48,489 nt of DNA. Origin: Herminiimonas sp. (GTDB lineage: Bacteria > Pseudomonadota > Gammaproteobacteria > Burkholderiales > Burkholderiaceae). Both the position numbers and the translations under genes were made by a program. The notes under the pieces were generated by a model. It saw nothing but the letters and a program-made list of their open reading frames with translations. It had not been told where the DNA came from and made no database searches. This document shows positions 17,647 through 26,700 of the stretch, piece after piece. Within the stretch, counting starts at the first letter, position 1. Each line of letters begins with the position of its first letter. The DNA lies in assembly GCA_014377155.1 (NCBI GenBank), contig JACMQD010000379.1, forward strand, positions 1 through 48,489, in the 5' to 3' direction.

Positions 17647-18537
17647 TCAATTCTTCACCAGAAAGATATCGTCCATGCGGCCCCAGCTAAAGTCGCCGGC
17701 CAGTGTGCGCAGGCGACTTTCCGTGCGATCGAGGTTCAAATAATGGCGGAAACTGGTTTTCATGCTCAGGTTCGGTTGACGCGGTTGCCCGGGATCGAGC
17801 TCCCACGGATGGAAATAGAAAATGCCTGACTGCTGATCGACGCTATTGACGCGGTTCAGAAGCCAGCGCGACACCTGATACGGAAACAATCGGAAGTAGC
17901 CGCCACCGCCGGCTGGCAGGTTTTTATTCATCACGCGCACCGTGGTGACCGGCAGTTCGAGCAGGCTGTCGGGGCCGTTGGGATAGAACGCAAAGCGTGG
18001 TGCATCCGGCATGCCGTAGTGATCGTGCTGGATCGGATAGATGCTTGAGCTGTACTTGTAGCCGGCTTGATGCAGCGAATCGAGCGCCCAAAGATTATCC
18101 GTGCCGATCGAAAAGCTCGGCGCCCGATAACCCAGCACCGCTTTGCCGCCCAAATCTTCGAGGATGGTTTTGCTGACCGAAATATCCTGATAAAACTCGT
18201 CCGGCGTCTGGTCCGACGCGCGCAGGTGGCCATAGCCGTGACTAGCCAGTTCATGGCCGCCGGCGACGATGCGCCGGACCATGGCCGGATAACGTTCCGC
18301 GATCCAGCCCAGCGTGAAAAAGGTCGCATGGACGCCGGTCGATTCCAGCAGCGCCAGAATGCGGTCGATATTGGCTTCGACCCGGCATTCGATGGTCGGC
18401 CAAGTGTCGCGCGAGATGGTCGGCGCAAAGGCCGACACCTGAAAATAATCTTCGACGTCGATTGTCATCGCATTGCGAATTCTGCCCTCGCTGTCACGTG
18501 CGCCGGGGATAGGGGCATGCATGTTTTCTCTCAGCAT
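17647..18537 (-). CDS. Polysaccharide deacetylase, PEP-CTERM locus subfamily
   Basis: A 296-residue NodB-type deacetylase of the subfamily linked to exosortase A. The N-terminal motif MTIDVEDYFQVSAFA supplies the catalytic and metal Asp residues (DVED). ATFFTLGWIAER, HELASHGYGHLR (zinc His pair) and GYRAPSFSIG follow. ATG 18537 overlaps the wecB stop by 7 nt, with GGAG about 9 nt upstream inside wecB; the longer upstream frame is wecB shadow. No signal peptide is seen, so it probably acts on lipid-linked precursors in the cytoplasm. It is one of three deacetylase domains in this window. Confidence 0.93.
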   Translation of the reverse strand: MLRENMHAPIPGARDSEGRIRNAMTIDVEDYFQVSAFAPTISRDTWPTIECRVEANIDRILALLESTGVHATFFTLGWIAERYPAMVRRIVAGGHELASHGYGHLRASDQTPDEFYQDISVSKTILEDLGGKAVLGYRAPSFSIGTDNLWALDSLHQAGYKYSSSIYPIQHDHYGMPDAPRFAFYPNGPDSLLELPVTTVRVMNKNLPAGGGGYFRLFPYQVSRWLLNRVNSVDQQSGIFYFHPWELDPGQPRQPNLSMKTSFRHYLNLDRTESRLRTLAGDFSWGRMDDIFLVKN

Positions 18538-19703
18538 GATGATGAACTCCGTAATGTTTGCTTGAACCAGGCGTAGGTCGCCTGTGCGATGCGGGTGCCG
18601 GCATGACCGTCCCACAGCGGGGGAACACGATGCGGCCTGTGGCCGCCTTGTAGCACTGCATCGACAATGCCGAGTGCCTTGTCGCGGTCTTGCGCGACGA
18701 GTACATTGCCACCGCATTCGAGTGTGGCCGGGCGCTCGGTAGTATCGCGCAATGTAATGCAGGGTACGCCGAGCACGGTGGCTTCTTCCTGCATGCCGCC
18801 GGAATCAGTCACCACCATGCGCGCCGTTTTCATCAGGCCCAGCATCTCCAGATAGCCCTGCGGTTCCGTCACGACGATGGCAGGGTGGTCCAGCAACGCA
18901 TGCAGGCCAAAGTGCGTCACCATCGACTGCGTGCGGGGGTGCATCGGGAAAATGACCGGCAAGCGGTTGGCGATGGCGCGCACCAGGCCGAGCATGCCTT
19001 GCAGACTGACCGCGTCATCGACATTCGATGGCCGATGCGCGGTAAATACCGCGTGCCCGTTGGCTGCGGCAAGCACAGCGCTGCGACCGGCGGTTGCCAG
19101 CAGTGTCTGCACCGGCACGGCTTGCCCGAGGTGCTGCTGCAACGAATCGATCATGACATTACCGACCAGGCGAATCCGTGCCGGATCGATACCTTCGCGC
19201 CGCAGGTTGTTGTCGCAGGTGGTTTCGCTGGTGAGCAGCAGGTCGGATAACTGGTCGGTCAAAATGCGGTTGATTTCTTCCGGCATGCTGCGGTCGAAGC
19301 TGCGCAGTCCGGCCTCGACATGAATGACCGGCACGGCTTTCTTTTTCGCCACCAGGGCGCAGGCCAGCGTCGAATTGACATCGCCCACCACCAGCACGGC
19401 GTCGGGCGCAACGCTGTCGAGCACGGGCTCGAAGCGACGCATGATGTCGGCCGTTTGTGCTGCGTGGCTGCCCGAGCCGACGCCGAGATTGAACGCCGGC
19501 TCAGGCAGGCCCAACGCAGTGAAATACTGCGCGTTCATCGACGCGCCGTAGTGCTGACCGGTGTGCACCAGAACCGTCTCGATGGGTGGCATATGCTGTG
19601 CAAACGCGTCGATGATCGGCGCCATCTTGATGAAATTCGGTCGTGCGCCAACCACGCACAGGACCTTGTACGTCGATTCGGTGCCGTGGCGGGAAGATGT
19701 CAT
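18531..19703 (-). CDS. wecB: UDP-N-acetylglucosamine 2-epimerase (non-hydrolysing)
   Basis: A 390-residue WecB-family enzyme converting UDP-GlcNAc to UDP-ManNAc in the cytoplasm. It shows KVLCVVGARPNFIKMAPII, VLVHTGQHY, VIHVEAGLRSFDRSMPEEIN (catalytic acidic residues), VFTAHRPSNVDD, FPMHPRTQS and DSGGMQEEATVLGVPCITLR. It starts with ATG overlapping the ATPase stop by one base (TAATG). It supplies a ManNAc-type donor for the repeat unit. Length and motifs are complete. Confidence 0.93.
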   Translation of the reverse strand: MTSSRHGTESTYKVLCVVGARPNFIKMAPIIDAFAQHMPPIETVLVHTGQHYGASMNAQYFTALGLPEPAFNLGVGSGSHAAQTADIMRRFEPVLDSVAPDAVLVVGDVNSTLACALVAKKKAVPVIHVEAGLRSFDRSMPEEINRILTDQLSDLLLTSETTCDNNLRREGIDPARIRLVGNVMIDSLQQHLGQAVPVQTLLATAGRSAVLAAANGHAVFTAHRPSNVDDAVSLQGMLGLVRAIANRLPVIFPMHPRTQSMVTHFGLHALLDHPAIVVTEPQGYLEMLGLMKTARMVVTDSGGMQEEATVLGVPCITLRDTTERPATLECGGNVLVAQDRDKALGIVDAVLQGGHRPHRVPPLWDGHAGTRIAQATYAWFKQTLRSSSSC

Positions 19704-20704
19704 TATTGCTTTTCCGATGGCGTGCCGGAGGGCTTGCGCGTATTGAGCATCGATTTAAGTGCGTCAAGCAGCGACACGACCGATCGCTCGATGCCCGATA
19801 CGCGCGCATCGAGGTGCTCCAGATTGACATCGGCAAGCTCGTCGTGCAGCGGACCGACAGCCGGCTCGGCATCGACGGCTGACTCCGGCAACTCGAACTC
19901 CTGCTGGATATCGGCGACGACGGTCTGCACCTCGGCCACGCCGAAATGCTGGATCTCTTCCAGAAAGCCCATCAGAAACAGGCGGTCACACAAAGAATTG
20001 ATGCGACGTGGAATGCCACCGCTCTCGGCATGAATCAGGGCGAACGCGCCATCCGTAATGGCCGGTGTATCGCGCCAGCCAACGGTATGCAGGCGATGCT
20101 CGATATAGGTACGGGTTTCGTCCGCGTCCATCGGGCCAAGATGGTAGGTGGCGATGACACGTTGGCGCAACTGCTGCATGCCGGGGCTCATCAGTGTTTT
20201 CTTGAACTCCGGCTGGCCCAGCAGGAAGGTCTGCAGCAGCGACTTGTCAGCAGTCTGGAAATTCGACAGCATGCGCAGTTCTTCGACCGCACGCGCGGTC
20301 AGGTTCTGCGCCTCGTCCACCACCAGCAAGACGCGCTTGCCTTGCTTGTCGATATGGCGCAGCAGCTGTTCGATGTTTGTCAGCAGCGCGGCCTTGCTCA
20401 TGCCTTCGTGCGGCAGTTCGAACGCGGCTGCGACCATGCGCAGGATATCGTCGCCGTCGAGGTGCGTATTGACGATCTGGACCGCATAGATGTCTTCCGA
20501 TTCCAGCTTGCGAAACAGGCTGCGCACCAGCGTCGTCTTGCCGGCACCGACTTCGCCGGTGATGACAATGAAACCTTCGCCTTGCGACACGCCATAATCG
20601 AGATACGCCATGGCACGCTTGTGGCCTTTGCTGCCGAAATAAAAATTCGGGTCTGGACGCAGCTGAAACGGCTTGGCGGTCAACCCATAATAGGTTTCGT
20701 ACAT
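19703..20704 (-). CDS. AAA ATPase, PEP-CTERM locus (ExeA-like)
   Basis: A 333-residue protein with an ExeA/GspA-type AAA domain, annotated in XrtA loci as a putative secretion ATPase. It begins MYETYYGLTAKPFQLRPDPN. The Walker A motif GEVGAGKTT is at about 50-57, Walker B VLLVVDEAQNL near 132-142, and a sensor/arginine region QLRQRVIATYHLGPM follows. The C-terminal 50 residues are low-complexity and probably flexible. No membrane segment is seen. It lies 12 nt downstream of the beta-barrel protein gene and is coupled to wecB, suggesting a role in assembling the export route (inference from context). Confidence 0.9.
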   Translation of the reverse strand: MYETYYGLTAKPFQLRPDPNFYFGSKGHKRAMAYLDYGVSQGEGFIVITGEVGAGKTTLVRSLFRKLESEDIYAVQIVNTHLDGDDILRMVAAAFELPHEGMSKAALLTNIEQLLRHIDKQGKRVLLVVDEAQNLTARAVEELRMLSNFQTADKSLLQTFLLGQPEFKKTLMSPGMQQLRQRVIATYHLGPMDADETRTYIEHRLHTVGWRDTPAITDGAFALIHAESGGIPRRINSLCDRLFLMGFLEEIQHFGVAEVQTVVADIQQEFELPESAVDAEPAVGPLHDELADVNLEHLDARVSGIERSVVSLLDALKSMLNTRKPSGTPSEKQ

Positions 20705-20716
20705 GATCGATGGCCT

Positions 20717-22336
20717 TTAGAATGTGCTCGACAGCGATACCGCAATGGCGTTTTCGCGCACATCCAGCCCGGCCAGCGACGAGTCCTGGCGCATGCGCCG
20801 CAGTTCCACCGCACCGCGCAGCTTCGGTGAAAAACGATGCGTCAATGCCAGGCTCACACTCTTGACGCGGTCTTCGCGGGAGCCGGTCGACGCCTGGACC
20901 TTGCTGAGGCCGCCGCTAAGATTGACGTTCGTATTGGGCGACAACCGCGAACTCCACACACCCTGAATACCGGTTTGCCGGATATTGTCGGATTCGTCCA
21001 GCAGCCCTACGAGACCGAACGGCGTCGTGCCGGTATTGAGCCCGCTCTGTGCCGTACGCCGCGTGTTGTAGGCACTCAGTACAACGGTGTTGCGAATGCC
21101 GTTGAGAGCGACCGATGCCTGCAGATTTTTTTGCAGGAAGAAGCGGTTGCTAAAAGAATTGGTGCCGCTGCTCAGCGAAGGCGGCAAGCCGCTGTCGCGA
21201 ATGAAGGCATCGACCGCATCGCGGCGTACTGCGGCGTCCGGAATACTGTTGGTCCACAATTGATTCAGGAAGCCGGCAGAACTGATCCCGCCGCCCCGTG
21301 CCTGGGTCTGGGTCTGGGCCTGCGATTGGGTCGTAGTGATGTCTTCGTTATAAGAGATTGTCCACACCGACCGTCGTGCGCGATGGGTGGCCTTCAACGT
21401 GTAGGTATCGCCGAAGAAGCGTCGGCCTGCACTGGCCTCGACCATGGTTCGAGACGATGGTTGCCATGAAAAGCCGATCGAACCGGAGCCGCCTTCCGAA
21501 CGATCGGTGAGTGCGACATAGCCGAATTTTTCATAGCCGGCAGTGGCGGTTACGGCAAATGTCGACGTGACCGCGTAGCGCACGCTGGCCAATGAACTGC
21601 TGATATCGACCGATGGTGAATTGCCATAATCATTGCGCTGCTGGCTGTGGGTGATGCCCCAGCCAAGGTTACGAAAGCCACTGCCGCTATTGAGCGTAAC
21701 GGCAATGCGGTCGATTTTTGCGCTGGCGATCTGCTGGTTGTCGGAATCGAACGTGTCATGCGAGTAGCGTGCTTCCGCGCTGGCCAGATTACCGAATCGA
21801 TGACGCACATAGGGGCTCAGACTCAAGGTGCGCACTTCCGCCCGGTTGACTGCGGCATTGATGTTGTCAGTAATGGCCGGGCCGAAGGCATTGATACTCT
21901 GCTGCGCTATCGAGGCCTTCGCGTCGAAATAGAGCAGGTCGTCCACCAGTTCCGCCCTGGCATCGCCTTGCATGGTTTGCAAGACATTGTTCAAACGGCT
22001 GTCGCGCTGGTACAAAAGCCCATCGACGGCATAGTTGGCGTTCACGCGCAACCTGCGCCCGACACCGGTCAGCGAAAAATTCGGCACGATTTCAGTAACG
22101 AAGTCAGCGTGCTCCTGGCCGGCCGTCTGCAGGCGCACGTTGTCCGAATACGACTGGCGCAGTTCCAGGCCGGGCTTGAAGGTCCAGTCCGCAGCCTGGG
22201 CATGCGGCAGCGCGAACGGCAGCGCCAGCACGGCAATTACGTGCGGATAGCGCATCGAGCACACCAGACCGACGGCGATGGCTAGCGGCGAACGGGAGCG
22301 CATCCGCAGTGCGGCATCAGTTGTAGTAGTTGCCAT
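20717..22336 (-). CDS. Outer-membrane beta-barrel-like protein, PEP-CTERM system-associated
   Basis: A 539-residue protein of the uncharacterised family conserved beside the PEP-CTERM ATPase. After a signal peptide (MRYPHVIAVLALPFALPHAQA, cleavage near AQA/AD) the mature part is rich in alternating polar/hydrophobic strands such as LELRQSYSDNVRLQ and ends in aromatic Phe (AVSLSSTF), as outer-membrane barrels do. The first ATG overlaps the kinase gene by 20 nt; Met28 (nt 22255) would give a more standard signal peptide. A Gln/Thr repeat (TQSQAQTQTQ) lies near residue 340. It could be the outer-membrane conduit, since the export lipoprotein here is short; that is inference. Confidence 0.85.
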   Translation of the reverse strand: MATTTTDAALRMRSRSPLAIAVGLVCSMRYPHVIAVLALPFALPHAQAADWTFKPGLELRQSYSDNVRLQTAGQEHADFVTEIVPNFSLTGVGRRLRVNANYAVDGLLYQRDSRLNNVLQTMQGDARAELVDDLLYFDAKASIAQQSINAFGPAITDNINAAVNRAEVRTLSLSPYVRHRFGNLASAEARYSHDTFDSDNQQIASAKIDRIAVTLNSGSGFRNLGWGITHSQQRNDYGNSPSVDISSSLASVRYAVTSTFAVTATAGYEKFGYVALTDRSEGGSGSIGFSWQPSSRTMVEASAGRRFFGDTYTLKATHRARRSVWTISYNEDITTTQSQAQTQTQARGGGISSAGFLNQLWTNSIPDAAVRRDAVDAFIRDSGLPPSLSSGTNSFSNRFFLQKNLQASVALNGIRNTVVLSAYNTRRTAQSGLNTGTTPFGLVGLLDESDNIRQTGIQGVWSSRLSPNTNVNLSGGLSKVQASTGSREDRVKSVSLALTHRFSPKLRGAVELRRMRQDSSLAGLDVRENAIAVSLSSTF

Positions 22337-23207
22337 ATTGCTCTCTGCCCAGGAACGCTTTCGACTTGTTATAGATCAGATTGACGTTGGCGCATCCTTC
22401 GAGCTGGCGTAGCGCATTCTTGACCGCGTGCTGAGTCGTGGTTTCGGCCTCGATAACCATCACGATCTGGCCCATCTGGCCGGCAAGCGCACGCGATTCG
22501 GTCGTCAGCAGCAGGGGCGGCGAATCGAAAATGACGATACGATCCTGATAGCGATTGGCGATGTCGTTGAGCAAGCGTGTCATCGCGTGGCTGGCAAGCA
22601 GTTCGGTTGCATTGCGATGACTTTTGCCAGCCGGAAGAATGCTAAGGCTATCGACATTCGTACGCATCAGCACGTCCTGCAAGTCGATATCCTCGTTGTG
22701 CAGAATGTCCATCAGGCCGACGTCGGAAGTCAGGCCAAGACATTCGAGCACTGACGGCCGTGCAACATCCGCATCGACCAGCAGTACCGTATGATCCATT
22801 TCCATGGCGATGCTCATGGCCAGGTTAATCGCGCAAAAGGTCTTGCCCTCGCGCGGCAGTGCACTGGTGATCATGATCAGGTTGCCATGATGAATCGGCG
22901 CATCGCTGCGGCCGAAAGCGCGTCCCAGCAGCGGCCGTTTAATGGCGCGAAATTCCTCGGCGACAGCGGTACGACCACTGTCCGGGGTCACCATACCGAG
23001 CTTGTGCAGCTTGTCGAGATCGATCTCGTAGCGCGCCATGGTACTACCGGCGTCCGTCGAAACCGCTGGCACATGATCCGGCAGGCGCTCTGCCGTGCGG
23101 CTATGGGCCGGCAGAGTTTGCGGCGTTGCGGCCGGCGTTGCGGCCGGCGTTGCTGTACCGGACGCACGGGCGTCCAGTCGGCTTACTGCTTTTTCGATAA
23201 TGCTCAC
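22317..23207 (-). CDS. Exopolysaccharide tyrosine autokinase (BY-kinase domain)
   Basis: A 296-residue cytoplasmic BY-kinase that partners the separate chain-length protein upstream. It starts at GTG with an excellent GGAGG 4 nt before. After a 55-residue Ala/Thr/Pro-rich head, an ATPase domain shows Walker A ITSALPREGKTFCAINLA, Walker A' VLLVDADVARPS and Walker B RIVIFDSPPLLL. The C-terminus REQYGNYYN is a short Tyr cluster suited to autophosphorylation. Two 12-bp direct repeats near 23127-23151 encode PAATPAAT in the head, a potential slippage site. Phosphorylation state probably controls polymer length together with the 23305-24831 product. Confidence 0.93.
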   Translation of the reverse strand: MSIIEKAVSRLDARASGTATPAATPAATPQTLPAHSRTAERLPDHVPAVSTDAGSTMARYEIDLDKLHKLGMVTPDSGRTAVAEEFRAIKRPLLGRAFGRSDAPIHHGNLIMITSALPREGKTFCAINLAMSIAMEMDHTVLLVDADVARPSVLECLGLTSDVGLMDILHNEDIDLQDVLMRTNVDSLSILPAGKSHRNATELLASHAMTRLLNDIANRYQDRIVIFDSPPLLLTTESRALAGQMGQIVMVIEAETTTQHAVKNALRQLEGCANVNLIYNKSKAFLGREQYGNYYN

Positions 23208-23304
23208 GAGGCCTCCACGGCGAAAAATTCAGGCATGGCGCGACCGCACTGCGGCACGCCATGGGTACACGGTGTCACGACATTCACACCGAAGTCGCGC
23301 CGCA

Positions 23305-24831
23305 TCAAAGCTTCACCAACAGGCGCGTCATCATGGCGCCGTATGCGACAAACAGCAGCAGTAGCGAAACACTGAAATACATCACCATCTTGCGATGCCG
23401 TACGCGTTCATGCGGGGTCCAGTTCAAGCCGACCGATCCCAGAATCGGCAAGCCGGTTTCCTGACGGAGGCTGCCGATGCTAACGAAGGTCGGTCGCGCT
23501 TTGCTCATCAGGACGGCGACCACGATGCCGGCCGCCAGTGCGGCGGCGAAGGCCAGCGACAGCAGGCGCGTGCGGTTCGGGCCGGTCGGTGCCAGGGGCT
23601 TGGTTGGAGGATCGATTACGCGAAAGGTCATCATTTCAGTAGTCGCGCTCAGTTCGCCAGAGAGCTTCGCCGATTCACGGCTGGCGACCAGCTTTTCGTA
23701 ATTCTGCTTGTTGATTTGATAGTCGCGATTAAGTTGCGCGAACTGCTGTTGTACGCCAGGTGCTGCCGTATTGAGTTCGCGCAGACGCGCGCTGCGAGAC
23801 GAATATTCTTCGACCCGTGCGCGCATCGAAGCGACGCGCGCCTCCGCGGTGGCGAGCGACATTTTCATCTGCTGCAACATCGGGCTGTAACCGCTAGTTG
23901 AGCCGACGCCTGCCTTGCGATTGGCGTCTTCATCGCGCTTGGCTGCTTCGAGTTGGGCGATCAGGCGCTTGGCCGACACGATATCAGGATGTATCTCGGT
24001 GTACTGCAGACGCAGGCCATCGAGGTTCTTGTTAAGCGACTGGATACGCAGCTCAGTTTCGGAAGGGGGCAGTGTTGCCTGCGAATCCATCTTGGCGCCT
24101 GCTGGTATGCCGGAGATTTCCCGCTGAAGCGCATCGCGCGCCTGCTCTGCTTCGCGCAGTTCCAGGCGTGCCTGGCTCAAAACGTCCGTATTTTCAGCCA
24201 TCCTGGAACCATACTCGGTGCCTTGCTTCGGTAGCAGACCAATGTTTTTAAGATTGAAGTCCTTAAGTGCGCTTTCCGCTGCGATCAGTTTTTCTTCATA
24301 GTTCTTGATCTGGTCGTTGATGAAACGCAAAGCTTTTTCGGAATCCTGCTTTTTGTCACCAAAGCTGCCTTCGACGAAAATAGTCAAGAAAGCTTGCACC
24401 ACATCCTTGACCGCTTGCGGATTTTCGTTGGTATAGGAAATCGTGTAAATGTCGTTTTGCACAGTACCGGCAATCTTGATCTGTGCCATCAGGTTGGCAA
24501 CCAGTGCCTCATGTTCCTTGACTGACTTTGATTTCAAGTCCAGATCCACCATGCGAATGACCTTTTCCACATTCGGGCGTGTGAGCAAGGTACGGCTCAT
24601 GATCGAAACCTGCTGCTCCACGTTCGGCACGGTCGTCATGCCAGCAAGCAATGGCTTGAGAATACTTTCGGTGTCAACGAACACTCGTGCTGTCGCGTGG
24701 TACTGGTCGCGCATCGTATAGACGCCGATAGTTCCTGCCAGCAGTACGACCCACGCAGTGATGACTGCCCAAAATCGATACTTCCAGATGCCCTTTGAGA
24801 GCGTGACCAACTGCGCAATTAAATCTTCCAT
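23305..24831 (-). CDS. Polysaccharide chain-length determinant (Wzz/PCP type)
   Basis: A 508-residue inner-membrane PCP protein of the XrtA-associated subfamily. Transmembrane helices lie near residues 20-40 and 480-500, with a large coiled-coil periplasmic domain (about 165-400, Glu/Ala/Leu/Lys rich). A PTKPLAPTGPNR proline motif precedes the last helix, as in Wzz. The start has GGAGG 8 nt upstream. It is the first gene of the long minus block, facing the divergent export lipoprotein across a 310-bp AT-rich gap. Its kinase partner follows after 97 nt. Confidence 0.93.
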   Translation of the reverse strand: MEDLIAQLVTLSKGIWKYRFWAVITAWVVLLAGTIGVYTMRDQYHATARVFVDTESILKPLLAGMTTVPNVEQQVSIMSRTLLTRPNVEKVIRMVDLDLKSKSVKEHEALVANLMAQIKIAGTVQNDIYTISYTNENPQAVKDVVQAFLTIFVEGSFGDKKQDSEKALRFINDQIKNYEEKLIAAESALKDFNLKNIGLLPKQGTEYGSRMAENTDVLSQARLELREAEQARDALQREISGIPAGAKMDSQATLPPSETELRIQSLNKNLDGLRLQYTEIHPDIVSAKRLIAQLEAAKRDEDANRKAGVGSTSGYSPMLQQMKMSLATAEARVASMRARVEEYSSRSARLRELNTAAPGVQQQFAQLNRDYQINKQNYEKLVASRESAKLSGELSATTEMMTFRVIDPPTKPLAPTGPNRTRLLSLAFAAALAAGIVVAVLMSKARPTFVSIGSLRQETGLPILGSVGLNWTPHERVRHRKMVMYFSVSLLLLFVAYGAMMTRLLVKL

Positions 24832-25141
24832 CGTTTCAACCTCCAGAACTGCATACCTTTTTCGGCAACATCCGATCTATAATTTAACGGAGCTTGGTTC
24901 GGATTATTCGCGAGATTTTTCGCTAGCGCAATGAAAAGATGGTGTAATAATTATAATGTTACAAAGCACTTAAATAAAATTTGAATCAGCTCTTTTATGT
25001 GAACTTCCGCGCACAAGCTTGTGAATTAGCGTGATATAGAAGTGCAGGGCTTGAAAATTCGTGAATCGACTGCGAAAGCCGGACCGGTGTTAGAGCACTA
25101 ATGCCAACAAAAAATCCTGCCATTAATAAAGGAAAATAAGC
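24832..25141. promoter_or_regulatory. Divergent control region between the two eps transcription units
   Basis: This 310-bp gap is much more AT-rich than its surroundings and should hold promoters for the minus operon (from 24831) and the plus export gene (from 25142). TATAAT-like hexamers are visible around 24885-24890 and 24952-24957, but I could not pair them convincingly with -35 boxes. No GG-N10-GC sigma-54 element of good quality was found on either strand. The symmetrical TGTAA-N11-TTACA element (24943-24963) lies in the middle. Confidence 0.6.
24943..24963. promoter_or_regulatory. Inverted repeat TGTAA-N11-TTACA, possible operator
   Basis: A perfect 5-bp dyad with an AT-only spacer except for one G, located 112 nt before the chain-length gene and 179 nt before the export gene. 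Related TGTAA/TTACA elements occur upstream of ugd and upstream of the sigma-54 promoter at 45.5 kb, so it may bind a shared regulator such as PrsR. This is inference from pattern recurrence. Confidence 0.35.
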
Positions 25142-25777
25142 GTGAATTCTTCCACCAGTACTCTCTTGCGTGCTTTTACATGTACCGTCATCGCCGGTTC
25201 GATCCTGACCCTGGCGGCTTGTTCATCGACCGGCATGCGCGCACCCGGAATGGATGACGTTGCAATAACCGCGCCGGACTACAAGATCGGCCCGGGCGAC
25301 AGTATCAACATCATCGTCTGGCGCAACCCCGAAGTCTCGATGACCGTACCGGTGCGGCCCGATGGAAAGATTTCGACGCCATTAGTGGAGGACCTCTCTG
25401 CGAGCGGCAAGACGCCAACCGAGCTGGCGCGTGACATCGAAAAATCTCTGGCTAAATTCATTCAGCAGCCGACAGTGACGGTCATCGTCACCAATTTCGT
25501 CGGCTTGTATGACCAGCAGATCCGCGTCATTGGCCAGGCTGCCAAGCCCCAGGCGCTGCAGTATCGCCAGAATATGTCATTGATGGACGTGTTGATCGCA
25601 GTAGGCGGGGTCACCGAATTCGCGTCGGGCAACAAGGCGAACATCATTCGTACCACCAATGGACAGCAGCAGAAGCTCGGCGTACGCCTTAACGACTTGA
25701 TTCGGGACGGCGATGTGTCGGCCAACGTGCGTATGCAACCGGGTGATGTGCTGGTTATTCCCGAAAGTTTTTTCTAA
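25142..25777 (+). CDS. Polysaccharide export lipoprotein (Wza-like, PEP-CTERM subfamily)
   Basis: A 211-residue protein starting at GTG, with AAAGGA 7-8 nt upstream. It has a type II signal peptide with lipobox LAAC (Cys27), a PES domain (APDYKIGPGDSINIIVWRNP, PDGKISTPLVEDL) and one SLBB-like region (IRVIGQAAKPQALQYRQNMS, VGGVTEFASGNKANII). It is much shorter than Wza and lacks a C-terminal outer-membrane helix, so it probably needs another outer-membrane component, perhaps the beta-barrel protein at 20.7-22.3 kb. It is divergent from the chain-length gene. Confidence 0.92.
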   Translation: MNSSTSTLLRAFTCTVIAGSILTLAACSSTGMRAPGMDDVAITAPDYKIGPGDSINIIVWRNPEVSMTVPVRPDGKISTPLVEDLSASGKTPTELARDIEKSLAKFIQQPTVTVIVTNFVGLYDQQIRVIGQAAKPQALQYRQNMSLMDVLIAVGGVTEFASGNKANIIRTTNGQQQKLGVRLNDLIRDGDVSANVRMQPGDVLVIPESFF

Positions 25778-25828
25778 AAATATAATGTTGGTCCGTAGTG
25801 ATCGATTCGCCAGGCGTCCGGTAGCGCG

Positions 25829-26608
25829 CTACGGCCGCCGGGCCAGGAGATCGCGGACGAAATTGATCGGTATCGCATAGGCAATCCCGCTAGGATTGGT
25901 CACTGCGTTTTCCTTCAAACCTTTGACGTAGACCATGTTGACGACGCCGACGGCTGCGCCCGTATCGACGTCGTACACCGGGCTGCCACTGTTACCCGGG
26001 TAAGCGGTGCCATCGAGCTGGAAGACGTCGAACGACGATTTCCGCAGTTGTGCAACAGTCTTTCCATCGAGCTTGTTGGCATCCGGTGCGGCGATCACGA
26101 TCGGCGTGATCGACGATACCATGGCGCGGTGCGTGACATGGCGCAGGCCGATCAGCGTGCCTAATGGAAAACCGGAAAACGCCACGCTCTGGCCTTCGCG
26201 GACCGCGCCAGCATCGCCCAGCGCCATGGCAGGCAGGGCCGAACCCTCGATCCGCAGCAAAGCCAGGTCGTGTTCGGCGTCGATGCGCAGCACGGTGGCG
26301 CGGCGAAACTCGGTTGCGCTGTCCTTGATGATGGCGATACCCATCGCCTGGTCAAGTTGGGCAGCGACCAGCGCGCGCACGACATGCGCAGCGGTGGCAA
26401 TTGTCAGGCCGTCGCCGACCGCAAAACCGGTGCCGACGAACGACAGTGGCGGCGTCCTTATTTTGTCCATCGCGGCGATGGCCACAACGCTGGACTTGGC
26501 GGTGCTGACCACTTGCACGAAGTCTGCGCCTTGTGCCACAGGCATCAAAACGACGGAACAGAGTGCCATAATTGTGAAAAGAAGTTGGCGAAACGGCGAG
26601 AGCAGCAT
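25829..26608 (-). CDS. Exported trypsin-like serine protease
   Basis: A 259-residue S1-type protease with a signal peptide (cleavage near AQG/AD, residue 28). The triad is visible as His75 (TAAHVV), Asp114 (AEHDLALL) and Ser207 (GNSGSPV, a variant of GDSGGP). There is no PDZ domain, so it is not a full DegP-type protein. It converges on the export gene (51-nt gap) and diverges from the ACP gene (92 nt). It may process matrix or surface proteins in the periplasm; context is the only argument for that. Confidence 0.88.
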   Translation of the reverse strand: MLLSPFRQLLFTIMALCSVVLMPVAQGADFVQVVSTAKSSVVAIAAMDKIRTPPLSFVGTGFAVGDGLTIATAAHVVRALVAAQLDQAMGIAIIKDSATEFRRATVLRIDAEHDLALLRIEGSALPAMALGDAGAVREGQSVAFSGFPLGTLIGLRHVTHRAMVSSITPIVIAAPDANKLDGKTVAQLRKSSFDVFQLDGTAYPGNSGSPVYDVDTGAAVGVVNMVYVKGLKENAVTNPSGIAYAIPINFVRDLLARRP

Positions 26609-26700
26609 GAGGTTGGAAGATTATCGCAAAAATGCAGTGTAGCGTTGATTGACGCCAAGAGTAAGAAGGTCTTGCCAGAACAGGTATGTAAAGGAAAAGA

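Noticed and set aside
19946..20830. 294-codon plus-strand open frame opposite the AAA ATPase
   Set aside because: Antisense shadow; the ATPase on the other strand has all Walker motifs.
25070..25087. GG-N10-GC pair on the minus strand in the divergent eps region
   Set aside because: Lacks TGGCAC and TTGC context; likely chance match.
25818..25834. Hairpin around GTAGCGCGCTAC between the export gene and the protease
   Set aside because: No T tract on either side and it overlaps the protease 3' end, so a terminator is not supported.
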